DNA from: Cycas panzhihuaensis
Taxonomy: Eukaryota; Cycadophyta
DNA length: 64,000 nucleotides
Assembly (NCBI GenBank): GCA_023213395.1
Contig: CM041465.1
Coordinates: 211,241,741-211,305,740 of the forward strand
Direction of reading: 5' to 3'
Shown: positions 1 to 11,050 of the stretch, one piece after another
Position numbering within the stretch: position 1 is the first letter of the stretch
Layout of the letters: each line of letters opens with the position of its first letter
Program-made: the position numbers and the translations under genes
The notes under the pieces: generated by a model
The model's input: only the letters and a program-made list of their open reading frames with translations
What the model was told of the DNA's origin: nothing
The model's database searches: none

Positions 1-2160
1 CTTACAACATGTGTCTTTGTATCATGAAGTAATTTTAAAAAGTTGTGAGTAAATTATGCTTGATCCAAGTATGTATGTATAGATGCAACTTTGACTTTGT
101 TAATTGGAACATTGAGAAAAACTTAAATTTAAACTTTATCTTTTGTAATCTGTATGCTATCAACAATTGTCATATCATAAAATTCATTTTTGTCATATCA
201 GATTCATTCTCCATCATGTCATAGGATTCATTCTCCTCAAATAGAGATCAAATCCTTATGTAGCAAGTTGGTCCCGCATTTGATATGAATCTTCATTGGT
301 TTTATTATCATAATCCACATGTTCACTGTCTCACATGCTCAACAAAATAACATCAAATACAAGGAGGGTATCTCCCCATGAGTGGAAATTAAAATATCCC
401 AAATAGATTTAGAGGTCATTAATTCACAAACCTTTGAAAAACATCATCATGAATAGTACAAAATAATAATGCTAATGCTTCACTATCCTTTCTAATGTTT
501 TCCTTAATACTAACATCATAGTCATCTTACAAATATTTCCATAAATCATGCAATAAAATAGTTTTTATAATCTTGTGCCATTCTAAAAAATTTTGCCCAT
601 CAAATATAGGTAATTGTGCCATGTTATCAAAAAATATAGTATATAAAAATAAATATGCTCTTATCAAATCAAAAATCAATAAGCCAATGAACATATATGA
701 TTTCAAATAAATTTTTGAAAGAGATGTAATGCCTTTTAAAATGAATCAATCAATGCAATCTTTACAAGTGCAATAAGAAAATAATCTTTGCAATAATGAT
801 AAATGCTCTCAAATCAATAACTCGAAGAATGAAAAGTTTATATGATGTCAAATATACTCTTGAAAAGAAATATAATACATCAATGAATATATATGATTTT
901 AAATGAACCTTTTGATTTTTCAAATGGATAAATGTAAAACTTTCAATCAATAAATCCTTAGACTTCATAATAATATATAATATTGAAATTAAAATATATA
1001 TGAGTATTTTCACTTTGAAAATAATGATATGTAGAAATTCTTTAATAAAAAGTAATATACTCCTTAAAGCAAGGTTTAAAGGATAACCTCAAGTTTGATA
1101 GCTTCAAAGGTAGACTAAATGATATCAGAATAATATGAAACTTCACTAATATGAAAATAAATAAAATATAAATCCAATGAATTGACCATTTTGAAAATGG
1201 GTTCCTCAGAAGTCAAGATTTGATAAATCAAAAGTATAGGCCTCGCTTTAAGGCACAACAGAGCAGGGGCTCAAAATTGTATAAAATGGCAATAAAATAT
1301 TTAGAAAATATTGTAAAACAATCAAATATCATTTATAAGATTTATAAATATACTTTCAATTGAAAAAAATTAAAAAATTATATATAAAAAAGTGTAAATA
1401 TGGCAGGTTTAAAGCAATAAAGTACCTCTACTTTGAGTGATTTAAAAATTAGTAAAAATACATTAAAATGTATAAAAACCTATATCGATTGAAGAGAATT
1501 GAATTAGCTTCCACATGAAACTAATGGGACTAAATTTAGATGTCAAAGAGAAAAGTTATAGTGAAAATAGAAACTAGTACCTTTATAGTAAAATGATAAG
1601 AAAAATGTTAAAAACCACTAAAGTGCCAGTTTTGGTGATTAAAATAATGATAAAAATAAATTCTAAAAATTAAAATAAATACTTGACAGTAAATTTTATT
1701 GAATGTAGATCACTATGAAATAAATCTGGGTAGAAAATAGTCACCCGGTAATAAAATATAATCGATTAAAAATGATTTTGTAAAAAGTTTAAAATGGCTA
1801 AAAATGGATGATTGACTTTAAATCGATCAAACGGATGAAATCGACCAAATTGGTCATATGACCAACAAAATTAATCTACGAAATTTTTTGACCTAATGAA
1901 ATTGGTTTCGTTAGAAACAGATGCTTCAATGAGGAGTTATGGCAAAAGCAAACGCTAATAACCTTGTGTAGAATAAAAATTAAAAAAAAAGTTTATAAAA
2001 GTTTATTAGCCCCCTTTAAAGGTAGCTAACAGTCATATGCTGATTATGGGGGACTGGGGTTTGAGACCAAAGAGGAGATTAGGGTTTAAAATTCGAATTA
2101 AAAATTTTATTCGATTCAATTTAATTTTTTAAACTTAAGAAAATAAAAATAAAAAATAGC
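1..2160. other. AT-rich intergenic DNA, no gene recognised
   Basis: This stretch is very AT-rich and all open frames are short. The longest (762-1013, minus) is a low-complexity I/F/L/Y-rich translation of AT-rich DNA with no family signature. I see no RNA gene, transposon domain or tandem array. A 16-bp perfect palindrome, TTGGTCATATGACCAA, lies at 1850-1865. Confidence 0.6.
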
Positions 2161-2950
2161 AAAAAGTGCTCAACGCCATCGTCAAGCTAAACCCGCTATC
2201 ATGGGCTGCCCGTCTTGAGCTACATGCACCCTTATGCATCAGCAAGAGAATCGGAGGAGACGAAGGTGAGAAAGCCGCAGGAGCAACCTTTGGCTTTGAG
2301 GAGTTTATTTTCAAGTGGTTTTTGAGGTTGTGTCTGTGTAGTCGTGCTCAGTTTTTTTCTATTGTTTTCTGTAGTAGTAATAATGGCCGAGGAGCAAGCC
2401 GAGTGAAAGCTTACTGGCATAGAGAATGGCTTGCAGTCGGTCTTCCTCAAAAACTCCAGAAGATAACTTTCCTTCTTTGATTTGGTTCCTGGGTTCTTTT
2501 TTTTTTTTAAGAAAAAACTTCTACAATTCCTTCAAAAACACAGAATTGAAAACAAATGTGTTTTCTTAACGATTTTCACCAGAGCACCTTCAGGATTGAG
2601 TTACTTTAGTCGTAATCACATTTAGACTAAAAAAACGTCATATTACACGTATGCGAAGGACTTTAAGCGGTGATGAGATCGAGCTCGGCCCACGTTTGAC
2701 GACGAAGGGCGAGAGACGAGGCAAAGACCGGCGATTGACTCGTTGGAGTGACCTCCACCCTATTCAATGTGAGTTATGTCATCTAATTCTTGAATATGCC
2801 GCAAAGGGTGAGATGTATAAAGAGCTTCAATTCTCTACATGTTTCAATAAAAGGCGAGCAACTACTTATGTTGCATCACCGCATAGATGTTGCTCTATGG
2901 TTCTTTGCTAAAGTTTCGGATCTAGTGTTTGCTACCTATTGTGATCTAGT
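2161..2950. other. Higher-GC segment upstream of the CPN60 fragment, unrecognised
   Basis: Base composition rises sharply compared with the flanks, especially at 2165-2300 and 2640-2770. Short plus-strand frames exist (2166-2480 and 2651-2911), but neither resembles a family I know. A GAAG|GTGAG splice-donor-like site near 2264 and the CPN60 remnant downstream would fit a decayed gene or captured genomic segment. This is speculative. Confidence 0.25.
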
Positions 2951-3195
2951 ACTATTGAAGGTGTTGAACAACTTGCAGATGCAGTGAAGGTGATGATGGG
3001 ACCTAAGGATCACAATGTAGTTATTGAACAAAGCTTTGGTTCTCCAAAGGTCACAAAAGATGGTGTCACTATTGTAAAAATATTGAGTTCAAAGACACAA
3101 AGAAGAATGTGGGTGCAAGTCTTGTAAAGCAAGTTGCCAATGCAACCAATGATGTGGTGGAAATGGGAAAACATGTGCTAATAACCTTGCATAAT
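2951..3195 (+). pseudogene. Mitochondrial chaperonin CPN60/HSP60 fragment
   Basis: CPN60 is the GroEL-type folding chaperonin of the mitochondrial matrix. The translation, with frame corrections, follows the N-terminal equatorial region of plant mitochondrial CPN60: [11 protein letters not shown], then [24 protein letters not shown], and [17 protein letters not shown] near 3110-3160. In the family the segment reads MGPKGRNV, so G-R has become D-H here. The frame breaks at the start (one base short after TTGAA), around 3080-3092, and again after ATNDV, where the nucleotide-binding motif GDGTT is garbled. Only about 80 of some 575 residues are present. No poly(A) tail is visible, so retrocopy versus duplicated genomic fragment cannot be decided. 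It is non-functional. Confidence 0.85.
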
Positions 3196-3740
3196 GAATG
3201 ACTTGTTAAAAACTATTAGCATATTAGTATGTGTATTTTGTTTGTAATTTATAGAAATCCAAGCATGCACTTATTAGATAAGAATGCAAAGAGGTGACGA
3301 GACTCTTTATGATGAGCTCTTCTCATATACCTATCCTAAATTTATTACACTATCGCCAGCTATGATGAGCCTAATAATGGCTTCTACTTCGATCAAAGGT
3401 AGGAGGCAAGGCCCAAAAAATGCAGGATGTAATAGGAAAGCGAGATGTGGCTAATAAAAGGGGCAATGTAGAAAGCAGAGTATAGAAACAATATGCCTTC
3501 TTTGGCCTACAAGATCAAAGACCAATAAAAATTTTGAGAATTTATTGTATTCCTTTTGTAAAGAATGAAAATAATTGATAGTTTTTGCACTCCTTTTCCA
3601 CAAATGAAAATGCTTATGTGCATGAGATGTCAAAAATATGTAATGTAAAACATATGAGAAATAAAATATCAATGTGAGGAGCATGGACACATTTTTCAAA
3701 TATCTTAAAGAAGATATATCGGATAAATAAAATATACATG
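3196..3740. other. Spacer, no gene recognised
   Basis: AT-rich DNA. The only longer open frame (3451-3870, minus, 139 codons) is low-complexity and F/L/I/Y-rich, overlaps the start of the GATC-rich stretch and has no recognisable domain. I do not call it a gene. Confidence 0.5.
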
Positions 3741-4470
3741 TGTTTGTAATTGAAATATTTTCAAATCTATTGTAGATATATCGAAATATGAGTTTAGATC
3801 TAAAAAGGAAATCAAGAACTTGGAAAAAGTTGTAGCAGACTTCATCTGCTATATATATTGCTCCGAACATGAATATGCTTCAAAGATTATAGATCCGTAA
3901 AAGACTTGAAAATGTAGTCGAGAATATATAATGAAAAAATATAGATCTGAAAAGAAATATAGCAGATCTAAACTAAATATTGCAGATCTGAAATAACTAT
4001 GCGAGAAGATATTGTAATACTTCCTGAAAAAAGTAGATCTGAAGTAAAAACTAATAGATCTAAAAAAATATTAAATATTTGAACAGAATAAACCAGGAAA
4101 CTATCAAATATTTGATAGAAAGAGCAGATCTTAAAAATATAAGCGATCCAGAGAAAGCTATGGTGGATCTCAAGTAAAGATTATAGATCTTGAAGAAAAC
4201 CGTATGAATCTTGCATGCAACCGATCTCCTTTACGGATCCGTGAAAATATTAGATAAAATAGACAAATATACTTGTAAACTGTCAAATATGTAATAAAAA
4301 CTGAGATCCGAAAAAAATATTAAATATGAGAAAAACTTGAATATATATATCTTATCTTTGAAATAATGATGAAATATAAGATAAAATGTGTAGAATCAAG
4401 AAATATGGCTCAAATCTAAGAAAAACTTGAGCAAATATGGCTTCCTAACAAATCCTACATAGATCCGCAC
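3741..4470. repeat. Stretch enriched in AGATCT/GATCCG words
   Basis: About fifteen GATC-containing words, mostly (G/T)AGATCTGAA, TAGATCTAAA or AGATCCG, recur at irregular 20-60 bp spacing in an otherwise AT-rich background. Examples are near 3793, 3942, 3962, 3984, 4032, 4053, 4124, 4184, 4236 and 4302. This is not a clean tandem repeat. It may be a decayed short-period array or the leader of the LTR element whose primer site and LTR follow at 4657-4990. Confidence 0.45.
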
Positions 4471-4656
4471 AAATCGAAAATAAACTCGAAAATTATTTGT
4501 TATATCACCAATATAACTCAATAATGATCAAAACTTGTGAAAACTTACGTAAAAATGAATGTAACCGAATATTTGTTCTTTGGAGTAAATCATCCTCAAA
4601 ATACCAATAACCTTCCTTCTTCTTCAAGAAAACTTCAATAATAGATCATGAACCTT

Positions 4657-4669
4657 CTCTGATACCAAA
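4657..4669 (-). promoter_or_regulatory. Primer-binding site, tRNA-Met type
   Basis: The plus strand reads TCTCTGATACCAA. Its complement, TTGGTATCAGAGA, matches the 3' end of plant initiator tRNA-Met, the usual primer for copia and many gypsy elements. It abuts a TG that begins the LTR at 4670, so the element would run on the minus strand and the LTR would be its 5' LTR. Confidence 0.7.
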
Positions 4670-4990
4670 TGTAGGAAAATATTGCAGGAGAACAGGTAAT
4701 ATAGAATAGAATCATATAGATCAATATTGCAATACATCAATGTAGTATAAATGAAAATGCATTATAGTGATTCCATTATAGTGAAGAGAGTTATAAATTT
4801 CTCAACTAAGGGCGATGTCTAAAGACACTATGGTTGCACACCCCTCAATATTTATAATTTAGGGAGGAGGAAAACTCTTCAACCCTTGAATTTAAAATAA
4901 TAATAAAATAATGTTAGCTTAACTCAAATGAAACTAACTTATATTAAAGTTAAACTTACCTTAACTTACCTCGACATATTGAGCATCACA
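4670..4990 (-). mobile_element. Probable LTR (5' LTR of a minus-strand element)
   Basis: The sequence starts with TG next to the primer-binding site. It contains a minus-strand TATA-like TATAAATATT (around 4845-4855). It ends roughly at CATCACA near 4990, just before homology to copy 1 of the Tat-like element begins at about 5005. The right end is uncertain, no second LTR was found and no coding domain of this element can be assigned. It may be a truncated or non-autonomous copy that inserted into, or truncated, the neighbouring element. Confidence 0.45.
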
Positions 4991-5004
4991 TATCTAAATT
5001 GAAT

Positions 5005-6420
5005 TGATGAAGTGTACAATCACGGTTGGAAAGGTGGAAGTGGAGCGATGATGATTAACTCCAACAACTAGGATGATACTATTATTGAGCGAGGTATCAT
5101 ACAATATCCCCATATCATTTACTATTAGTCAATGGATGGAGGGATGAGTCTTGAATGGAAAAAATAGGCTCATCTAGCAAGGAATCATTAACAGTGTATG
5201 CGAAGGGTTGGGGATAGGGGCATTAGCCATTATTTGGCGACCATAATTCCTTTCTTTGATTTCCTATTAATAATCTAAAGATCAAATTCTTGAAGGAGGA
5301 TGGCCCACTTGCCACCCCACTACATCAAGTCGATTAGGTTAAAAGGTACCTCAAGGGATTGGATTGAATAATCACTTGAATAATGTTTCTAAGCAAGTAG
5401 TGCCTAAACTTCTTGGTGGCATACACCAAGGAAAGACATTCCTTCTCGGTAGGAGAGTAGTTGAGCTCGGCAACTAGAGTATGGTGATAAAGTAGATGGC
5501 TTTCTCGATCCACAGTCATCTTCTTGGGTGAGTATAGCCCCTAAGGATTTGTTGGTAGCTGAGGTATAAAGGATGAAAGGTTGATCAAGAGAAGAGGAGC
5601 CAAGGTCGAGGTGGAATCCAAGGCTCTTTCAATCTCTTTGAAGGCTTCCTAGGCTTTTGGAGACCAAAGGAATGGGACCTCTTTCTTTAATAGGTTGGTG
5701 AGGGGTTTTGCGTTTATGGCAAAGTTTGCCAAGAAACGCCTAAGGAATCCTAATCTGCCCAAGAACGACTTGATTTGTCGTTGAGTCTTGAGAGGAGACA
5801 TATCAAGGATTGCCTTGACTTTGTTAGGATCAATCTAGATTCCTTGTTTGAAATAAAGGAAACCAAGGAGTTCGATTGTCATAACAAACATACATTTAAG
5901 AGGGTTTAAGCTCACATGGTATTTGTGACATCTAGTAAAGATAGCTCACAAATTGCTAGGATGGTGGGCCCTTATATGAGAAAGACCTATCATATCATTC
6001 ATGAAAACCTCAAGGGTCTTGTTAATGAGGTCATGGAAGGTAAATTACATCGCCCTCCAGTGGCTGGCGCCTATATTCTTGAGCCTAAAGGGCATCGCTT
6101 TGTAAGTGAAGGTGGCCCAAAGAGTGGTGAAGGCCATTTTACGATGGTCTTCAAGAGAGATCTGGATCTAGTTATACCCAAAGAAGTCATCTATCAAGGA
6201 CATGACCTCAAATCCAATGGTTCAATCAATGAAGGGTAGAGGAAAGTTGTCTTTAGGACATGTGTTGTTAATGTCATGAAAATCAATATATATTCGAATT
6301 GTCTTATTCTTTTTAGTAATAGGAATGATGCTCGAGACATATTTGGGGTAGTCAATGGAGGAGATTAACCCCTTATTTAGGAGTTTCCCAACTTCCATTT
6401 TCATAGCAGTTAAAAGTTTA
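5005..6420 (-). mobile_element. Ty3/gypsy (Tat-like) RT-RNase H remnant, copy 1
   Basis: Minus-strand pol remnant. RT starts with GKLLNKGLI and IYIDFHDINN, then CPKDNFPLPFID (6404-6222), the form seen in Tat-lineage RTs. The catalytic box appears as EVFMNDM (around 6000), where FMDDM is expected, so one catalytic Asp is Asn. Then come LLGFLYFKQGI, IDPNKVKAI and FLGRLGFLRRF (about 5880-5740). RNase H follows: VDRESHLLYH, LNYSPTEKECLSLVYATKKF and RHYLL (5519-5334). Stops and shifts interrupt the frame at several points. The same order recurs at 50440-51975 in copy 2. Homology stops near 5005, before integrase, where an LTR abuts. It is dead and immobile. Confidence 0.85.
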
Positions 6421-7429
6421 GGATGAAGATAGCATTATTTTTGCTCCATAGGCCAAGCACCCAAAATGGTAGTGAGGTTGTGGGTAATAATAGAAGGGTC
6501 TATTACCTTCATATTAGAGTAATCCCATGTAAAGATGTCGTAGAATTCCTAGAAAAGAAGGGTGTATTCCTTCATTTCTTCAGGGGAACATTCCACTCCC
6601 ACCTTGATGACCTTATCATGAGCAAGGATGATGTCCTTGGTTGCCCCCATGTACATGGCATTCCCTTCCTTGAAGTAAAGGGGGGCTCAATCAATAGGAG
6701 GACGAAGAAAATGAAGGTCGATTTGGGTTGACTAAGGGTGAACCAATGGCTAAAATCTTTTAGTAACTAAGTTTATGGTGACCAAGAGGGATATTGAACC
6801 ACGGAGCCCACTAAATGCTAAGGCCTCGTCATTCTCAAAGTAATCTATCCCATGGATAGTTCTACTTGGAGAAGGCGAAATGAGGAGTAAAAGGAGTAGT
6901 AGGGCCATAATAATCTACCCACCATTCAACATAGTTAGTAGACTCTTGGAAGAGTCGAAGGGTGATCTCCTATGATAGGTGACAAGAGGTTCCCTCCCAC
7001 CTCTCTCAAGGAAAGCGATGAGGAAGAAGATGAAGTGATATAGGGAGTCGCCAAGAGGCGGGGCAATAGTATGTGATTCAAGAGGAGGACTAAGCTCCTT
7101 AATGTAAGAGATCTTAGGTCGAGACACGAAATGAAGGAGTCCCCCTACTCATGTTCGGGAAGGATATAGGATGAGGGAGTTCCTCATCATCATTGTCAAA
7201 CTCATTATCACTTAGCATGACGAGGTACCCATAACTCCCTATACTAATAGGGGCAAAATATATAAGGTTAGAGGAAGAAGAGGAAGGGCCTTCTTCCAAA
7301 TAAGATGCACTAGGAATATCGATAGAACAAGTAGAAGTGTGAGTAGAGGGGCCCTTATCACCCTTCACCTAGTCACAAACTTCTTGATAGGGTTCATGGG
7401 ATTGCTTCATGGGAGGAGGCTCTAGGAAA
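6421..7429 (-). mobile_element. Protease-RT linker region of Tat-like copy 1
   Basis: No intact frame. The minus strand contains IDYFENDEALAF (around 6850-6810) and an S/P/D/E-rich segment (7368-7114). Both have counterparts at the right edge of the window (63660-63981, MDYFEDDEALLEHLAG), which identifies that end as the continuation of copy 2. Plus-strand open frames here are shadows. Confidence 0.65.
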
Positions 7430-7690
7430 CAACCTTCATTCACTCTTCATGGATGATTCTAAGTTGCCCCAATGGGAAGAGCACATGGCTCCCATCTGGT
7501 CAAGCCATAGGTGTCCCAACACAATGTTGTAATCCACATTTATGTTGAGGACTATGATATTGACGATAGCTTTATCCTCAAGAGTGAGAGGAATGGAGAC
7601 TAACCCCCAAGGGTATCTTTTGCTACCATCGTAGTCTTGACAATGCCATGGGACTAGTTCGAGGCGATACACCTAACTCTTGCATTATCC
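7430..7690 (-). mobile_element. Tat-like aspartic protease remnant, copy 1
   Basis: A minus-strand frame of 78 codons (7672-7436) reads VNIIVLNINVDYNIVLGHLWLDQ. It resembles the C-terminal half of the Tat-lineage protease, where a hydrophobic strand is followed by YN-x-ILGRPWL. It lies between gag (right) and RT (left) as expected for gag-pro-RT order on the minus strand. The catalytic D-(S/T)-G segment is not preserved in the same frame. Confidence 0.6.
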
Positions 7691-8840
7691 AAGGGAATAG
7701 CATTAATGGAAGAATCATTATCTACAATAGTCCTTTGAAGGGTGCATTTAGGTGTGTCTATGGAGATGGTGAAGGGTAGTGCCATTGACATTCCCTTTCA
7801 TTGATTGGAGGGAGATTTTTAGGGTCGAATGAGATGATAGGTTCACGACTTGGGAAACACCCAAAGCATGAATGGGGGCGTCGCCTAGTCCTAAAGTCTC
7901 TAAGAGAAGAGCACGTTACTCGGATAACTTCTTAAGATGTCCATCATGGACATCCCCACGACCATAGTGTGAAGCTCGTCAATGATAGAGAAGGGCTTAC
8001 CCTTTGCGATGGGTTGGGGTAGCATCCTTCAAAAGTCATAACAATGGGTGCATGGGGATAGTCTCGGTAAGTAGTAGGATCTCGAAGAGGATTCTCCAAA
8101 GGAGAATCAAGATGAGAAGAAGAACAAGTGTCGATTACTTCTTTAGTTGCTTGGGGCCGAGTCAAGGGATACGATGATGTGGTCTTAAGCATTTGGATAA
8201 CCCTCTTTCCCTTGTTTCAGGATCGAGAGGGAGAAGGAGTTCAATGGTGGGAATTAGAAGAAGAGGAAGAGTTCCTTACACCTTTCCCTTTAGCTTGCAT
8301 AGGGTGAGGGTTAAGGGATCTTCCCCTATTTTGATTCCCTTTTTGGTTGGTGTGGTGATCCCGTTCCCCATGTTTAGGGAGAGGATCCTTATGAACAAGT
8401 TAGTCTAAGTTGGGCCTAGACTCTCATTTAGAGGAGGAGTCATGATGCAGGTGGATTTGGGGTGTTTTGTCCTACATTGTGAGTCCACATGAAAGCACTC
8501 CCCATGAATGGAATATCACTTCTTCTCCAAGGAAGAGTCTGTCTTCATTGCTTGTGAAGCTTGGGTATTACTGCTCTTGGGAGGTGCAGCTTGAGAATCT
8601 TAATGGACAAGTTTATGGGAAGTAGATGACAAAAGTGCTTGGAGTTTAAGTTCCTTCGTTATGCGTTTAAAAGAATGTATAGCGGAAGTTAAGGAGTCCA
8701 AGGTCTTATTTATCGAATGGGATGAAGACCTAGGAGGTTGTTGGATTTTGGTATCATGGGATGGAGGAGGCACCTCACTTCATTGCGATAACCTAAGAGG
8801 CTTCTTAAGGCGGCTTGGATCTCAAGAGCCAAACATTTGG
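7691..8840 (-). mobile_element. gag C-terminal / protease N-terminal region, copy 1 (degenerate)
   Basis: This lies between the gag and protease remnants on the minus strand. Only short open frames remain and I could not find a zinc knuckle. It is assigned to the element by position alone. Confidence 0.4.
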
Positions 8841-9347
8841 CTATGGGTGAGTCACATGTTGTTGCCCCCATCTTGAGGACTTCAACATGGACTTCGGGAC
8901 AAAGGGCATTAACAAAAGATCTCTCTTTAACTCCTTAGGAAAGGTTACCTTCGTGGAGTGGAGAAGATCGTGGAAATGTCTCACAAAGTCATGATTTATT
9001 TCTTCGTGACCTTGTTTAAGGGACAAGAGAGCCTTCATTACGCTTTCTGGAAGGGATAAACAATGTCAAAATAATTGATGAATTCATCAATGAGTTCTTT
9101 GGAATAAGTAGATGGAGTGTGCAAGAAGGCGATAGAACCATTTGAGGGCATTGCCTTAGAGAGAGCATGGGAAAATCTCCATTAGAATGTGATCGTATGC
9201 CCAATAATCGATGCATTCCATAGAAAATCTTCTAACGTGCTCTGTTGGGTCTTGAGAAGAGGCCGTCAAACTTGGGCACCTCGGGAGGGTGAGGCGAAAG
9301 TTAGTTATTAAGGCCTTAATGGATAAAGGAGTTGACCTATAGTCCAT
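8841..9347 (-). mobile_element. Tat-like gag remnant, copy 1
   Basis: Overlapping minus-strand frames (9347-9156, 9216-9016, 9038-8841) together resemble a retrotransposon gag domain: LTASSQDPTEHVRRF, then IDYWAYDH, then SLKQGHEEINHDFVRHFHD. Two frameshifts break it. Gag would form the virus-like particle. Confidence 0.6.
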
Positions 9348-11050
9348 GAAGGGATGGGCCCTTGATTGGATTATAGGGTTAATGAAAATGAAGATGGAGG
9401 TGGGAAAAGATGCTCAAACCCTCCTTGGCTTGAAGCAGAATGCAATCTTCCTCCTGCTTGGTGGGAAGGGACTAATCTTAAATGTGAAGAGATTAGAAAA
9501 TGAGCGGATGGGTAAGAAAGGCCCATGCCCCTTGCAGAGATATGCCCCTTGTTGAAAGGAGGCTTAAGAGAGGCACCTTAGGGAGGGCTTTCCCTCCTTG
9601 CGAAGGTGCCACATAAGAAGAACATAAGGAGATGGAATAGAATGGTGTGAAACAGTTTTGGCCATATGGGCCACCTATAAGTGGCGCAATGCCATATGGA
9701 TGCAATAGTTCCCTTTGCATAAGCAGGAGGGATTTCCCTTACCATGCCCCCATGGTTGGGAAGTATATCTTGGGGGCACGTGAGGGAGGAATCCTTAGAT
9801 TGAGTTAGGGAGTGCATTGGGGATTTGCCCACATGACTAGATGTAGAGGGATATATGGGTCCCCTAGATTTAACGGGAGGTAGATGGACTACGGTCGGTT
9901 GGGGCATAGTCACTTGGCTAGAGGAGGCATACTCAATCCAAGTTGGGAAGTGGGTATGCCTTGGGTAGTCCCTAAGGAATGTGGACCACAAGAAGAAGAA
10001 GACATAACAAGGGATACCCCTATTTTAGGTATGGAAGTCAAATGGGATGAATGCGAAGATGCAGATGTGGAGAAGGGGAGCATTACGCTTCACAATGCTA
10101 TTCAACCACTTGGCATGTGGTTGGAGGTTATCTGCTTGGAATCACTAATTAAGCGCTTCCACCATGTCCATGGGAGGGTTTCTACATGCTCATATTAGGT
10201 TAAAGGATCCTCGTATGAAGTAGACCCCGAAGATGATCCTCATGGGCATTATCACCTAAATGGTGATATCCCATAGGAGAAGAGCCTTCCACCTCATGAG
10301 TGGAAAGGTGATGAACTTGTAGGTGTTCTTGGTCACTCGGATAGAACATAGGGTCCTCGCCCTCTTGGGTTAGCCCACGGAAAGAAGTAGAGGGTTGGTG
10401 GGATTTAGAAACATAGGCATGGTATGTCTAATCAAGGAATCCTCTATGGTCGACTCGAGAATTAGACAATGGAAGGGTATAATAAGGAGAATCTTCCAAC
10501 GAAGGAGGGATCCCTCATAAGCGACAAGAGAATCGTCACATACAAGTCTCCCTAAGTGTTGGAAGAAAAGGAGATGATAAAATAACAAGCATTGGGGGCT
10601 ACCTAACGAATCGAGGAGGGCTACCGAAAGAGGAGTAGTACCAATAGAAAGGGAAAATGATAGATCCCCTACTAACGAGTCCCGGTATGGTCACTAGTGG
10701 AATCACACCTCTATGGGTCACCAAATTCAAAGAGATCAAGCTAATACAACTAATAATTTTATGGCTTAAGGATCTATAGGCGAGGAAATTATCATCCACA
10801 AAGGGCATTCATATATCATAACGCAGTTCGAGGACACAGTAAATGGCGTACAAACTTCCTTTCGATTGTAAGCACTTTCTCAATTCAAAAGGGCAAGAGA
10901 GGACTTCCCCAATTTCTTTGAGTAGCCTCACGAAGAAGCATCCTATCCTAGATGTCCAAGGAAGGAGGATATCGGTGAGACACGCCCTCTCGTAAAGAGA
11001 GGCGGGTGGAGTAGGTCTTAACCAAAGAAGAAAAGACTTACACACAAGTG
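9348..11050 (-). mobile_element. gag N-terminal / leader region, copy 1 (degenerate)
   Basis: Minus-strand open frames (9991-9578, 9720-9493, 11045-10809) are P/S-rich and have no identifiable domain. Position between the gag core and the LTR-like region argues for the gag N-terminus and 5' untranslated leader. I could not place a primer-binding site, so the LTR/leader border is unknown. Confidence 0.4.

Noticed and set aside
3451-3870. 139-codon minus-strand frame
   Set aside because: F/L/Y/I-rich low complexity in AT-rich DNA; no start context, domain or conservation evidence.
5916-6731. Plus-strand frames of about 100 codons
   Set aside because: They are reverse-strand shadows of the Tat-like RT and its linker, which read correctly on the minus strand.
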